A stretch of 34,025 nt of DNA from Bacteroidales bacterium (GTDB lineage: Bacteria; Bacteroidota; Bacteroidia; Bacteroidales; Bacteroidaceae). The stretch's first letter is position 1. Every line of letters begins with the position of its first letter. The position numbers were made by a program, and so were the translations under genes. Positions 25,105 through 33,455 of this stretch are shown piece by piece. The DNA lies in NCBI GenBank assembly GCA_022788345.1, contig JALFTM010000154.1, positions 1 to 34,025 on the forward strand. Direction: 5' to 3'. The notes below the pieces were generated by a model. The model searched no databases. It was given only the letters and a program-made list of their open reading frames with translations, and was not told where the DNA came from.

Positions 25105-25134
25105 GTAGGGACGCTCACACTTGAGCGTCCCTAC
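25105..25134 (+). terminator. 13-bp hairpin after pepT
   Basis: GTAGGGACGCTCA, a CACT loop and TGAGCGTCCCTAC pair perfectly in the 116-nt gap between pepT and the antiporter. Only a weak T-run follows (AGCATTTCTCC). A dispersed repeat is also possible. Confidence 0.6.
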
Positions 25135-25175
25135 AGCATTTCTCCATTATCCTTCTCTCTCTTCTCTCCTCCCTT

Positions 25176-27425
25176 ATGCACCCTTCCCTTATTACAGATC
25201 TCGCCCTCATTCTTGTTGTAGCAAGCGTGGCCACTCTCCTCTTCAAATGGCTTAAGCAACCCGTCGTGTTAGGTTACATCGTTGCAGGCTTTCTCGTAGG
25301 GCCACACATGAAACTTTTCCCGACAGTGGCAGAGACAGAAGCCATTAGCAGATGGGCCGAAATAGGCGTTATCTTTCTCATGTTTTCCCTTGGCTTGGAA
25401 TTTTCATTCAAGAAGATTTTCAAAATGGGTAGTGGCCCTATTCTTTCGTCAGTCATGATTATGGGTTGTATGATGGCCGTGGGGAGCGGTGTAGGTGCTC
25501 TATTCGACTGGGGAACCATGAATAGTTTATTCCTTGGAGGAATTCTTGCTATCTCTTCAACGACCATCATTTATAAAGCTCTCGATGAATTAGGAATGCG
25601 CCAACAAAAGTTCGTTAGCGGTGTGCTCAGTGTCCTTGTTCTTGAGGACATTCTCGGTATTCTTTTGATGGTCGCTCTCAGTGCGATTGCCGTTAGCCGC
25701 GACATTGAAGGAGGGACATTGGCCATGAGCCTTATCAAGCTTGGTTTTTTCCTTATTCTCTGGTTCTTAGTAGGGGTTTATCTCATCCCTCTGCTGTTGC
25801 GCCGTACCCGTCATTGGCTCAACCGAGAAACGCTCCTTATCGTTAGCATAGGCCTTTGCTTTCTTCTTGTGATGGGTGCGGAGAGTGCAGGTTACAGCGC
25901 AGCCTTTGGTGCGTTCATGATGGGTAGTATTCTTTCCGAAACCATTGAAGCAGAGAACATCGAGCATACTATTGCCCCGCTCAAAGACCTCTTTGGAGCC
26001 ATCTTCTTCGTGTCAGTAGGAATGATGGTAGACCCTGCCGTGCTGGCGACCTATTGGTTACCAATCACTACCATCTGCCTGAGTGTCATTTTTGGGCAAA
26101 TGCTCTTTGGAACAGGCTCTTTTTTGGTGTCAGGCAGTCCGCTCAAAACCGCCATGCGTAGCGGCTTTGCACTGGCACAAATAGGAGAATTTTCTTTTAT
26201 CATTGCCCAGCTCGGCGTTTCGCTCAAGGTCACGAGCGACTTCCTCTACCCCGTGACAGTGGCTGTGTCTATCATCACCACTTTCCTCACCCCTTATCTA
26301 ATAAAAGCAGCTGATCCAGCTTATCGCCTTGTTGCCCATGTGCTACCTCACAACTTGGTAGAAAAATTAGATATGCGTGGACAACATCACAAGGAACGTG
26401 TGCGCTCACTTTGGCGCACTTTCTTAACGGCCATTTTCAGCCAAGTGGCCGCTTACCTTACGCTTAGCGTAGCCACAATAGGCCTGTCTTTTGCACTCTT
26501 CCTCCCTCTCTGTCGTAGTCTCTTCACCCATTGGATCGGCAATGCAGTTTGCGGACTGGTTACTTTCTTCCTCATCGCTCCTTTTCTTCGTGCCATTGTC
26601 ATGCGCAAGCACCGCAATGCCGTGAAACAAGAGCTTTGGCAACGCAACCCCATCAACCGTGTTCTTTTGACAGCGGTCTTCATTATGCGCTACGCAATCG
26701 CCACCATTCCAATCTACTATGTCATCAACTTCCTCTCGCCTTTTGCATCTTGGCTCCATGCGCTCATTGCCATCATCATTGTGAGCCTTTTGATCTATTC
26801 TCGCGCTGTGAAATACCGCAGTATCCGCATCGAGCGTACTTTCATGCAAAATCTTGGCACAAGAGAACGCCTCTCCCGTGCCAAACGTCCCGCCTATGCT
26901 GGTGGCTTGCAAAGCCGAGATATGCATATTTCAAGCGTAGTTGTTCCTGCCGAGAGCTCATGGGGAGGTCGTCCTTTGAGGGATTTAAGTTTCAGTCGCG
27001 ACTTAGGTGTCATGGTTGCCGCTGTAGTACGTGGTAATCTGCGCATGAACATCCCCGACGGCAACACTTGTATTTTCCCCGGTGATACGCTTGAATTGAT
27101 TTCTGACGATAATGGCATTCAAACTTTCTGTTCCCGTCTCCAAAGCGAACTTATACCTATCTATGAGCAAGGTGCACAACGGCTTCTCCTTCGTCCGCTA
27201 ACGATAGCCATGGGTTCTCCTTTTTGCAAAAAGACGCTCAGCACAAGTGGCATCCGTAGCGACTATCAATGTATGGTTGTCGGCTTTGAAGACACTGACG
27301 GCTCTCTCAATATCGCCTCTGCCGATCGGTGCATCGCCCACGGCGACAAACTCTGGCTCGTAGGCGAAGAGGAGTCACTGAAACGCATAGAAAGGGATAA
27401 TCATCCAGTCGCTGTTGAGGAATAA
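25176..27425 (+). CDS. CPA2 family cation:proton antiporter with two TrkA-C domains
   Basis: This 749-residue inner-membrane protein begins with a CPA2 antiporter unit of about 12 membrane segments (residues 5-400). It has the typical VLGYIVAGFLVGP start, the VLVLEDILGILL segment with the ion-binding Asp, and FGAFMMGSILSET. A second membrane block of about five helices (415-545) follows. The cytoplasmic C-terminus has two RCK_C/TrkA-C-like domains, about 590-660 (SSWGGRPLRDLSFSRDLGVM with FPGDTLELI) and 670-745 (GDKLWLVGE). No Rossmann RCK_N domain with a GxGxxG motif is seen between them. It probably exchanges K+ or Na+ for H+. KefB-like is a fair analogy, but the extra membrane block differs from KefB itself. 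Confidence 0.9.
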   Translation: MHPSLITDLALILVVASVATLLFKWLKQPVVLGYIVAGFLVGPHMKLFPTVAETEAISRWAEIGVIFLMFSLGLEFSFKKIFKMGSGPILSSVMIMGCMMAVGSGVGALFDWGTMNSLFLGGILAISSTTIIYKALDELGMRQQKFVSGVLSVLVLEDILGILLMVALSAIAVSRDIEGGTLAMSLIKLGFFLILWFLVGVYLIPLLLRRTRHWLNRETLLIVSIGLCFLLVMGAESAGYSAAFGAFMMGSILSETIEAENIEHTIAPLKDLFGAIFFVSVGMMVDPAVLATYWLPITTICLSVIFGQMLFGTGSFLVSGSPLKTAMRSGFALAQIGEFSFIIAQLGVSLKVTSDFLYPVTVAVSIITTFLTPYLIKAADPAYRLVAHVLPHNLVEKLDMRGQHHKERVRSLWRTFLTAIFSQVAAYLTLSVATIGLSFALFLPLCRSLFTHWIGNAVCGLVTFFLIAPFLRAIVMRKHRNAVKQELWQRNPINRVLLTAVFIMRYAIATIPIYYVINFLSPFASWLHALIAIIIVSLLIYSRAVKYRSIRIERTFMQNLGTRERLSRAKRPAYAGGLQSRDMHISSVVVPAESSWGGRPLRDLSFSRDLGVMVAAVVRGNLRMNIPDGNTCIFPGDTLELISDDNGIQTFCSRLQSELIPIYEQGAQRLLLRPLTIAMGSPFCKKTLSTSGIRSDYQCMVVGFEDTDGSLNIASADRCIAHGDKLWLVGEEESLKRIERDNHPVAVEE

Positions 27426-27448
27426 ACTAAGCATAGGCACAATAAAAC

Positions 27449-27493
27449 CCGAAAGCGTTTGCGCTATCACAGAGATGACGCAAACGCTTTCGG
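27449..27493. terminator. bidirectional terminator between convergent genes
   Basis: CCGAAAGCGTTTGCG and CGCAAACGCTTTCGG form a perfect 15-bp stem with a 15-nt loop. It sits between the antiporter gene and the convergent DUF1648 gene, where one hairpin could serve both. Confidence 0.7.
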
Positions 27494-27519
27494 ACTATTA
27501 GCTTCAAAGATAAAGACAT

Positions 27520-27954
27520 TCAGTTTTTATTCTTCATTTCTCTATAAAAAACCCAACTTCCTAAAATAAAAACTCCTATTACTATCCACAATGTCAATAA
27601 AGGGTATAAAATTATTGTAACTTCAATTCCGACAAGCAATAAGATAGAAAACAATTTTAATATAAGAAGTAGCTTTCTTACTAAGTTTGCCCTATCTACC
27701 TTTTCGGGAAATGAAGGCAAGTTACAATACTCTGGATGAGATTGAAAAAAAGAAAGCAAAGCATACACAAAGATTGCTGTTGCAGGCATAATAAGAATAT
27801 TCCATTTAGAAGCAACCGCATCCACTTGCCCCATAACATCAATGTGCACTGGAATATCTTTTCTATCGCTCATAATAACAGCAAGAGCCCACACCACACT
27901 TATACATAATAACAATATAGATAAGACCTCCTTTTTATTACTACCTGATATCAT
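27520..27954 (-). CDS. DUF1648 domain membrane protein
   Basis: The 144-residue protein has about four hydrophobic segments: residues 8-28, 52-72, 92-112 and 115-135. Between the first two is IPVHIDVMGQVDAVASKW, the pattern of DUF1648, in which a short soluble segment with a His and a Gly-x-x-Asp lies between helices. DUF1648 is also found in SdpI-type immunity proteins, but this shorter protein lacks the full SdpI length, so a role in immunity is only speculative. It follows a possible broken small ORF and the cdd gene on the same strand. Confidence 0.72.
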   Translation of the reverse strand: MISGSNKKEVLSILLLCISVVWALAVIMSDRKDIPVHIDVMGQVDAVASKWNILIMPATAIFVYALLSFFQSHPEYCNLPSFPEKVDRANLVRKLLLILKLFSILLLVGIEVTIILYPLLTLWIVIGVFILGSWVFYREMKNKN

Positions 27955-28022
27955 AGCATTGCAAGTTCATAAGGATAAAGGCTCTAAGATCTCGTTCTGA
28001 GATAGTATCTAAACCAATTCTT

Positions 28023-28189
28023 TCATTTATTTACTTCTTCTATTGTAGACTCCACTATTCCCTCTGCAATTTTATTAGATATAACATAGGTGTCTGCATT
28101 GGAATTTGGTAGTTTCCATGCAGACAATAATAATGAACTTTGAAGTTTGTATTTATACCACTTAGATAACAATCTTCAACAACATTCAT
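28023..28189 (-). pseudogene. possible frameshifted small gene
   Basis: Two overlapping minus-strand frames look coding-like in turn. The ATG at 28189 opens MNVVEDCYLSGINTNFK, which degenerates; from about the same point a second frame without its own ATG reads SSLLLSAWKLPNSNADTYVI and onward to a TGA at 28025-28023. A single -1 shift would join them into a product of about 55 residues. No family is recognised. It begins 17 nt after the cdd stop and ends 68 nt before the DUF1648 start. Chance open frames are the alternative. Confidence 0.3.
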
Positions 28190-28206
28190 ACAATTCTACC
28201 TTACAT

Positions 28207-28698
28207 TTACCCTTTCCCCTCTAAGGCTTCGCTATAGAACTGGAAGGGCAGGAGTTCGACACAGCTGTCGAGGATGTAAATGCCACTTGTGCCATAGAGC
28301 AATACACGGATGGGCGCTCCATAGCGGTGCTCCGTCTCAATCAGCACCTGCCGACAGCTACCACAGGGAGTAATGGGAGCAGTAAGAAACTCGCCATTGT
28401 CTAAACGGGCTGCAACGGCAATAGCTTTAACGCCCATATCGGGATGTTCCGAGTTGGCATAGAACATAGCACAACGCTCGGCACATGTGCCAGAAGGATA
28501 GGCGGCATTTTCCTGGTTACTGCCTGCTACGATTGCACCATCAGCCAACAGAACGGCAGCACCTACATGAAACTTTGAATAGGGCGCATAACTGCGATTG
28601 GTGGCTTCCTTGGCTGTAGCGATTAACGCCTGCTCTTCTGCGGACAATTCCGCCTCTTGAGCGATGCGGTAAGTCAGTTGCAAAGTCTGTATCTTCAT
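28207..28698 (-). CDS. cdd: cytidine deaminase
   Basis: The 163-residue enzyme deaminates cytidine and deoxycytidine for pyrimidine salvage. The zinc site and catalytic Glu are in SGTCAERCAMF, and the other two zinc cysteines in TPCGSCRQVL. SYAPYSKFHVGAAVLL matches the substrate-binding start of the family. I chose MKIQTLQLTYRI (base 28698) rather than the ORF-track start 45 nt upstream, which lies beyond the likely promoter -7 box region. Length fits the homotetrameric class or a slightly longer Bacteroidetes variant. Confidence 0.95.
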   Translation of the reverse strand: MKIQTLQLTYRIAQEAELSAEEQALIATAKEATNRSYAPYSKFHVGAAVLLADGAIVAGSNQENAAYPSGTCAERCAMFYANSEHPDMGVKAIAVAARLDNGEFLTAPITPCGSCRQVLIETEHRYGAPIRVLLYGTSGIYILDSCVELLPFQFYSEALEGKG

Positions 28699-28732
28699 TG
28701 CTTGTGTCTTTATTTTATATAAGGATGTTTGA

Positions 28733-28740
28733 CAAAGATA
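28733..28740 (-). promoter_or_regulatory. candidate cdd -7 box
   Basis: The minus strand reads TATCTTTG, an exact -7 consensus, about 35 nt before the cdd start codon. The -33 position does not read TTTG. Confidence 0.45.
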
Positions 28741-28794
28741 CAAAACAAATCAGAGATAACCACTTCCTTACTCCTTGAAAAGAGACAAATATCC

Positions 28795-29307
28795 TCAACG
28801 GCTACCGGGAAGGAAGTCTTCATAGGTGCCATCGTCATAGAACACACGTATTTCTTTTATCGAACGTTGGGCTTGGCTCACAAACTTAACCATCTCTACC
28901 GCAGGAATAGGAGGAGTAGGCGTTGCATCAAAGAGGGAGGGATGCGTTGCAGATGGTACAACATGGGCGGATGTCGTGGGCGCAGGAGATACTACCTTTG
29001 CAAAACTTTCTTTCTCTCCAGCTTCCTTCTTCTCGCCTTGCAATTGTCTCTGCTCTGCTTCTTCTTCAGCCAACATGGCTCTAAAAGCAGCTTCTTCAGA
29101 TGTAAACATTTCACCCTCTCCAAACAACAACCAATCGGTACTGATGTCGGGGAAAGCGGCATGAATGGCTTGGAATATCTTTGTAGAAGGCTGCGTTTTA
29201 CCTGTGAAAATTCCTGAAAGCGTAGACGCAGAAATACCTATATGTTTTGCGAAGTCTTGTTGCAACATTTTGTGTTGCTCCATAATTTGTTTAATCCTAT
29301 CTTTCAT
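28795..29307 (-). CDS. XRE-family transcriptional regulator
   Basis: This 170-residue protein starts with a Cro/C1-type helix-turn-helix (about residues 1-60), with FAKHIGISASTLSGIFTGKT as the recognition region and then STDWLLFGEGEMF. The middle (about 65-130) is a charged then Pro/Ala/Thr-rich linker. The C-terminus ends in IKEIRVFYDDGTYEDFLPGS, a tail I associate with Bacteroidetes members of this group. The DNA target and ligand are unknown. I chose MKDRIKQIM (29307) over the ORF-track ATG four codons upstream because homologues usually begin this way. It lies 96 nt upstream of cdd on the same strand. Confidence 0.85.
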   Translation of the reverse strand: MKDRIKQIMEQHKMLQQDFAKHIGISASTLSGIFTGKTQPSTKIFQAIHAAFPDISTDWLLFGEGEMFTSEEAAFRAMLAEEEAEQRQLQGEKKEAGEKESFAKVVSPAPTTSAHVVPSATHPSLFDATPTPPIPAVEMVKFVSQAQRSIKEIRVFYDDGTYEDFLPGSR

Positions 29308-29477
29308 TGCCTCGAACAATTACCTTGTATCTATAACTACTATAAGTTTTCATTTTTATGCCATCCTGAAAAGTCGCTATCCACCTCCATGAAGAGAGAG
29401 GGAAGGCTTTTACTATTGCTCATTTATCTTAACGAGCAAAAGAAGATGCGACTTGATAATACTCGGAATAGTAACGC

Positions 29478-29837
29478 ATGAATTTGACATCTACTCTCCA
29501 AGAGACTATCTACTATGCGAATCTTTCTTTCACCATTAAATGCGCTACAGCCTCTCTTACTCCTTTGCAAAATGAGCTTTCTCTTCTTTGCCTTATCCAT
29601 CCATTTACAACCGAATGGTCCCTATGTGCGTCGAGAAATAAGGACAGAGTTTTCTGTTTTTTGAAACAGCCACCTCATCTGCAACAGCACTTGCTTAGAC
29701 ATAAAGACCTCAAGATGGTTCTCTATGCAAAGATAATCATTAAATTCGAATTTATCAACCGAAATTCAATCTTACAAAATAATAAATTCACAAACTCAAA
29801 CCAACAAATTCAAATTCTCGAAAACACAATCCCTTAA
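29478..29837 (+). other. open frame sharing a CASRNK peptide
   Basis: A 119-codon plus-strand frame in the AT-rich region contains TEWSLCASRNKDRVF. The segment matches AEISVCASRNKSKPW in the ORF at 4606-4734, with most matching residues encoded by different synonymous codons. The rest of the frame does not look protein-like. The start is uncertain and no family is recognised. Confidence 0.2.
29728..29759 (-). promoter_or_regulatory. candidate minus-strand promoter upstream of the XRE gene
   Basis: TATCTTTG (29735-29728) has GTTG exactly 20 nt upstream, one base off the -33 consensus. Transcription would give the XRE gene a leader of about 410 nt, or it may serve an unrecognised short RNA. 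Confidence 0.35.
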
Positions 29838-30812
29838 GCTTCCCAAACTTAATACGACTTTCACTCTCTCCCACCTAAACCACCCTTACCTTTTTCTTGA
29901 AAAACGAGGTTTACAAACTGGTTTTAAGGAACTAACATATAGCATATACAACTGTTTTACACACCATCTCTTATACCCATCCTTATATTTATATCTCCCA
30001 GCCAGTTAACTTCAAACAAAAGTCATAAAATACAGATTTCCAACGCTATACACCAAAATAACAGAGAATATATTTTTTCAATTTCGTGTTTCGGATATTC
30101 GATTTTAAGAATACGAAACACCGATTTCTAATTACTAAATTGAGAACTTCGGCTACTTGAGTTTGATTTTCTCAATCTGGCAATTCTTCTTTTTGAAGTA
30201 TCGCACGGATTTCGAAACACGAATTTTCATAACAAAATATAATGCCACTTCTCACCCCCTCCTATCGCCTCAAAATGCCTCAATCAAGCCCCACTATTCA
30301 ACACGCAACTCTACACGAAAATCTCAAGCCTTAGTTTTCTCTCTAAATCGCTGATTTACACCTCCAAGAGCCCTAAAATAATAAAAGCCCCATTGAGGCT
30401 AAAAAAATCACAAAGCCATATAATCTACCACTTATGGACGTCTCTGTTACAGCTATCACTCCAAAAATGGTTCTACTTCTTAATCTTATCGCCCCAATTC
30501 AACTTAATAGAGATATTCGCCTATCGTCGCTTCGTCCCTACCCTCCCTTTCACTTCAGATTTTTGTCGAAATCGTCTTCCAACTTTTGAGCACACAGCAA
30601 ATAAGCAGTTCATTTTTTTAGATAGAGTTTTCTAAACAAAACGAGATATCTCATTCTCATTTCACTTAAGTAACACTAATGATATAATCTATGCTACCTC
30701 TCTACATCTCTACAACACTTCTTTCCTTTTAGGGAGAACCACATGGAAAGAGCCTTTACATTTATACTTTATTAAGACTTACCTATCAATAGAGCTATTC
30801 CCTGATCCAGCA

Positions 30813-30870
30813 TGCGCTTCCAGAAATTTCTTCCTGCGCTTCCAGAAATTTCTGGAAGCGCAGGAAGAAA
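30813..30870. repeat. palindrome cluster with CAGAAATTTCTG core
   Basis: A perfect 44-nt palindrome (22-nt arms, 30827-30870) has no spacer. Its half-unit TGCGCTTCCAGAAATTTCT also occurs as a direct copy at 30813-30831, shifted by 22 nt from the copy at 30835-30853. The inner 26 nt has the same layout, GCGC to GCGC around CAGAAATTTCTG, as the palindrome at 4614-4665. Confidence 0.88.
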
Positions 30871-31006
30871 AAACAAGTGACCGACTTTTTCTGTCGCTTA
30901 AATCACACAAAGAGTCGAAGCATCCCTTTGACGAAAACTAAACCTTGCGCTATACATAAAAACCAGCTCTCTACAATTGTATGCTCCCACAAGCCTATTC
31001 GCACAG

Positions 31007-31015
31007 CCCCCCCCC
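31007..31015 (+). repeat. run of nine C upstream of the PAP2 gene
   Basis: A homopolymer of nine C lies about 257 nt before the PAP2 start. Such tracts can change length by slippage, but this one is outside any gene and outside the predicted promoter. Confidence 0.6.
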
Positions 31016-31256
31016 TAATCAATCGGTAGGACTATCACAAAGCGAATAAGTATTTAGAGGCAATAGTTGACGGAAACCCTGTGTTTGTCAACCAATCGCC
31101 AGTCACTTAGCTACAAAATCATCCCTAACAGACATCGAACATCCCTGTCTTTCAAAGATAAAAACGTCTATTTTATACATCCCATACACACACATTGTTC
31201 TGCAATTTCATCAAATAGTAATACTTCGCAAACAACTTTGCACCAGAAGTTATTAC

Positions 31257-31264
31257 TATCTTTG
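31257..31264 (+). promoter_or_regulatory. candidate PAP2 gene -7 box
   Basis: TATCTTTG lies 7 nt before the ATG, so the transcript would be nearly leaderless. An upstream TTTG (31237-31240) is 16 nt away, shorter than the usual 19-21. Confidence 0.45.
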
Positions 31265-31271
31265 CAAGTAT

Positions 31272-32114
31272 ATGAAACTACTACTCTCTGCTATTTCAAC
31301 TTTGACATTCGGCCTTTTCTGTCCATCTGTCAAAAGCCAAAACAGCATCTCTGCACAGCCACCGCAGGCATTTCAAACCCGAACAGTACAAAGCGACTCA
31401 TTAGGTTTCATTGCCATGCAAGAGGCATTGGAAGGCCAACTTATCGACGCTTCCCCATCAAAATCTCTCTACACCCGACAATTGATAGCTCCCACAACGC
31501 TTATCTCCGTAGGCGTGCTGGGCCTAACAAATGGGTGGATGAGAAAAATGAATCGCACCATCGCAGAGAAAGTCGGTAGCAGCTCGTCCTCACATATTCA
31601 TATCGACGACTTCACCCGATTTCTTCCTATCACAGCGGTTTATGCACTTCCCATTGTACAGCTACGCCCTCGCCATACCTTGCGAGAACGCTTGGCAGTA
31701 ACATTAACAGCTACAGCACTCACCTGTGCCACCGTCTGGAGTCTAAAAAACGCTGTCCATGCTGAACGCCCCAATTTATCGGATAATCATTCTTTCCCCT
31801 CTGGGCATACGGCATTTGCCTTCATGGGTGCAGAAATTCTCCGTTCAGAGTATTGGGATGCCTCTCCATGGATTGGCATTGCAGGCTACGCTGTGGCAAT
31901 TGGTACAGGCTACCTTCGGATGCACAACAATGCGCATTATTTGACAGATATTATGGCAGGAGCAGGCATCGGTATAGCCGCAGCCCGAATAGCATACTGG
32001 CTATTGCCTTGGGAGCGTCGCCTTTTAGGATGGGATAAACACAAAGCCACAACAATGATTGTGCCGTATGCCAGCCTTAAAAGCTTCGGCGTTAGTTATA
32101 GCATGAGCTTTTGA
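31272..32114 (+). CDS. PAP2 family phosphatase
   Basis: This 280-residue protein starts with a signal-like hydrophobic segment (LLLSAISTLTFGLFCPSVKS). The three PAP2 motifs are complete: KNAVHAERP (motif 1), SFPSGHTAFAF (motif 2, catalytic His) and RMHNNAHYLTDIMAG (motif 3, nucleophile His and Asp). Several membrane segments lie between and around them. It should remove phosphate from a lipid or isoprenoid phosphate at the periplasmic side, for example lipid A, phosphatidylglycerol phosphate or undecaprenyl pyrophosphate. The exact substrate cannot be told from the sequence. It has a C-terminal extension of about 40 residues. Confidence 0.9.
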   Translation: MKLLLSAISTLTFGLFCPSVKSQNSISAQPPQAFQTRTVQSDSLGFIAMQEALEGQLIDASPSKSLYTRQLIAPTTLISVGVLGLTNGWMRKMNRTIAEKVGSSSSSHIHIDDFTRFLPITAVYALPIVQLRPRHTLRERLAVTLTATALTCATVWSLKNAVHAERPNLSDNHSFPSGHTAFAFMGAEILRSEYWDASPWIGIAGYAVAIGTGYLRMHNNAHYLTDIMAGAGIGIAAARIAYWLLPWERRLLGWDKHKATTMIVPYASLKSFGVSYSMSF

Positions 32115-32217
32115 CAAGCTTTTCATTCTGCCCAATGAGTCACCACTCCGATTTAAGCCATTCAGCAAGGAAAACACTTGCCGATAAATACAATTTGTTT
32201 TTATCAAATCAAACATT

Positions 32218-33348
32218 ATGTGGGAATATAAACAACCCGTTCGCATTCTCTTTGGCGAAGGACGCTTGAGAGAGCTCAATACAGAAATTGCTCTGCTCGG
32301 TAAAAAACGTGGGCTTCTTGTCACCTCTGAAGGCTTCATCAGAAGAGGAGTTGTAGAGAACATACGCAAGAACTGCAAAGGCCTTGTTGTCGCAGTTTTC
32401 ACAAGCGTCTCCCCCAACCCAGATGTGCAGGAATGCGACAAATGTGCTTCTTTAGCAAGAGAAGCTAATTGCGATTTTATCATTGCTTTAGGCGGAGGTA
32501 GCGTGCTTGATTGTGCCAAAGCCGTTGCCACTCTTTGCCTCACAGCAACACCCACAGCCGACTACCTCGGTACAGGGAAAGCACTTCCTCCTGCACATAT
32601 CCCCCTCATAGCCATTCCCACAACATCTGGCACAGGTAGCGAAGTGAGTAGCGTGTCCGTACTTTCAGACCACGAGCGGGGCATCAAAGCCGCATTCTCC
32701 TCTGAAAACTTCTATCCTAAAGTGGCCATTATAGACCCCGAACTGACCTATTCCGTTCCACCTTATCTCACCGCTTGTACAGGTTTCGATGTGATTTGCC
32801 ATGCCATTGAGGCGTATTGGAACAAACACCACCAACCCGCCTGCGATGCCTTGGCTGTACATGCCCTACGACTCGCCTTGGAAAATATCGAGACGGCATA
32901 CCATGAGCCACAGAATAAGTTAGCACGTCGCAATATGGCCGAGTCTTCTGTCCTTGCAGGCTTAGCTTTCACGCTTCCCAAAACTTCTGCACCACACGCC
33001 TGCTCTTATCCCCTAACTAACCGCCTCGGTATTCCACACGGTGAAGCATGCGCCCTGACAATGCCCCATTTTATTCGCTATAATGCCTCCCACGGCGATT
33101 CTCGCACGACTTCTTTGGCACACCTCGTTGGCTTCCCAGATGCCGAAGCCATGGCGCAACATTTCGTAGAGTTACAAGCACGCACCAACCTCCGTACCTC
33201 CCTCCATGATTTTCATCTTGACGACGCGACGCTGTCCCTGTTGGTTGCCGAAAGCCAGCATCCCAACATTCTCAACAACCCTGTTCTTGTTTCGACAAGC
33301 TTTTTACAAACGATGTACGAGGAGTTGCACCATCTCAGAGCTGTCTAA
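32218..33348 (+). CDS. iron-containing alcohol dehydrogenase
   Basis: This 376-residue group III dehydrogenase has the NAD(P) motif ALGGGSVLDCAKA, the segment PTTSGTGSEVSS, and metal-site residues in TGFDVICHAIEAYW and SAPHACSYPLTNRLGIPHGEA. The reaction is NAD(P)H-linked reduction of an aldehyde or oxidation of an alcohol. The SAPHACSYPL segment, unlike the GLxHGLAH pattern of common alcohol dehydrogenases, resembles what I remember of phosphonoacetaldehyde reductases, but no other phosphonate gene is present, so I do not assign that. It lies 103 nt after the PAP2 gene on the same strand. Confidence 0.88.
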   Translation: MWEYKQPVRILFGEGRLRELNTEIALLGKKRGLLVTSEGFIRRGVVENIRKNCKGLVVAVFTSVSPNPDVQECDKCASLAREANCDFIIALGGGSVLDCAKAVATLCLTATPTADYLGTGKALPPAHIPLIAIPTTSGTGSEVSSVSVLSDHERGIKAAFSSENFYPKVAIIDPELTYSVPPYLTACTGFDVICHAIEAYWNKHHQPACDALAVHALRLALENIETAYHEPQNKLARRNMAESSVLAGLAFTLPKTSAPHACSYPLTNRLGIPHGEACALTMPHFIRYNASHGDSRTTSLAHLVGFPDAEAMAQHFVELQARTNLRTSLHDFHLDDATLSLLVAESQHPNILNNPVLVSTSFLQTMYEELHHLRAV

Positions 33349-33455
33349 TGTCTTCACGAACAAAACAACAAGTTTGAGGCTAAATCCGAAATAAGCGATC
33401 ATTCTAAGGGCAACTTTCTATTTACACAAAAGTGCTTTCCACAGAAAGCTTCTTC

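Larger units (their letters stand above)
29308..31271. other. AT-rich region without recognisable genes
   Basis: About 1.96 kb between the XRE gene and the PAP2 gene is richer in A and T than its neighbours and yields no domain in any frame. It holds a candidate minus-strand promoter (29728-29759), a CASRNK-containing open frame near 29600, a repeated TTCGTGTTTCG unit in inverted orientation (30083-30093 and 30213-30223), a long palindrome cluster (30813-30870), and a run of nine C (31007-31015). It may be a decayed accessory segment or contain unrecognised RNAs. Confidence 0.55.

Noticed and set aside
26424-26927. 167-residue minus-strand and 168-residue plus-strand alternative ORFs
   Set aside because: They are shadow frames of the antiporter gene, whose membrane helices and C-terminal domains are continuous through this region.
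29622-29702. 26-codon minus-strand ORF (MSKQVLLQMRWLF...) downstream of the candidate promoter at 29728
   Set aside because: It overlaps the CASRNK segment in antisense. Compared with the 4.6-kb copy, substitutions change residues on this strand but not on the plus strand, so the plus frame is the better candidate.
30079-30230. Possible CRISPR or iteron array from the repeated CGAAACAC units
   Set aside because: There are only three diverged copies, in mixed orientation and with unequal spacing, and no cas or rep gene nearby.
31007-31015. Phase-variable promoter or coding tract from the run of nine C
   Set aside because: It lies about 240 nt upstream of the predicted PAP2 -7 box and in no convincing ORF, so length change has no obvious effect; kept only as a repeat.
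31067-31579. 170-residue plus-strand ORF overlapping the PAP2 start
   Set aside because: It overlaps the PAP2 gene in another frame, has no domain, and the PAP2 frame has all three family motifs.
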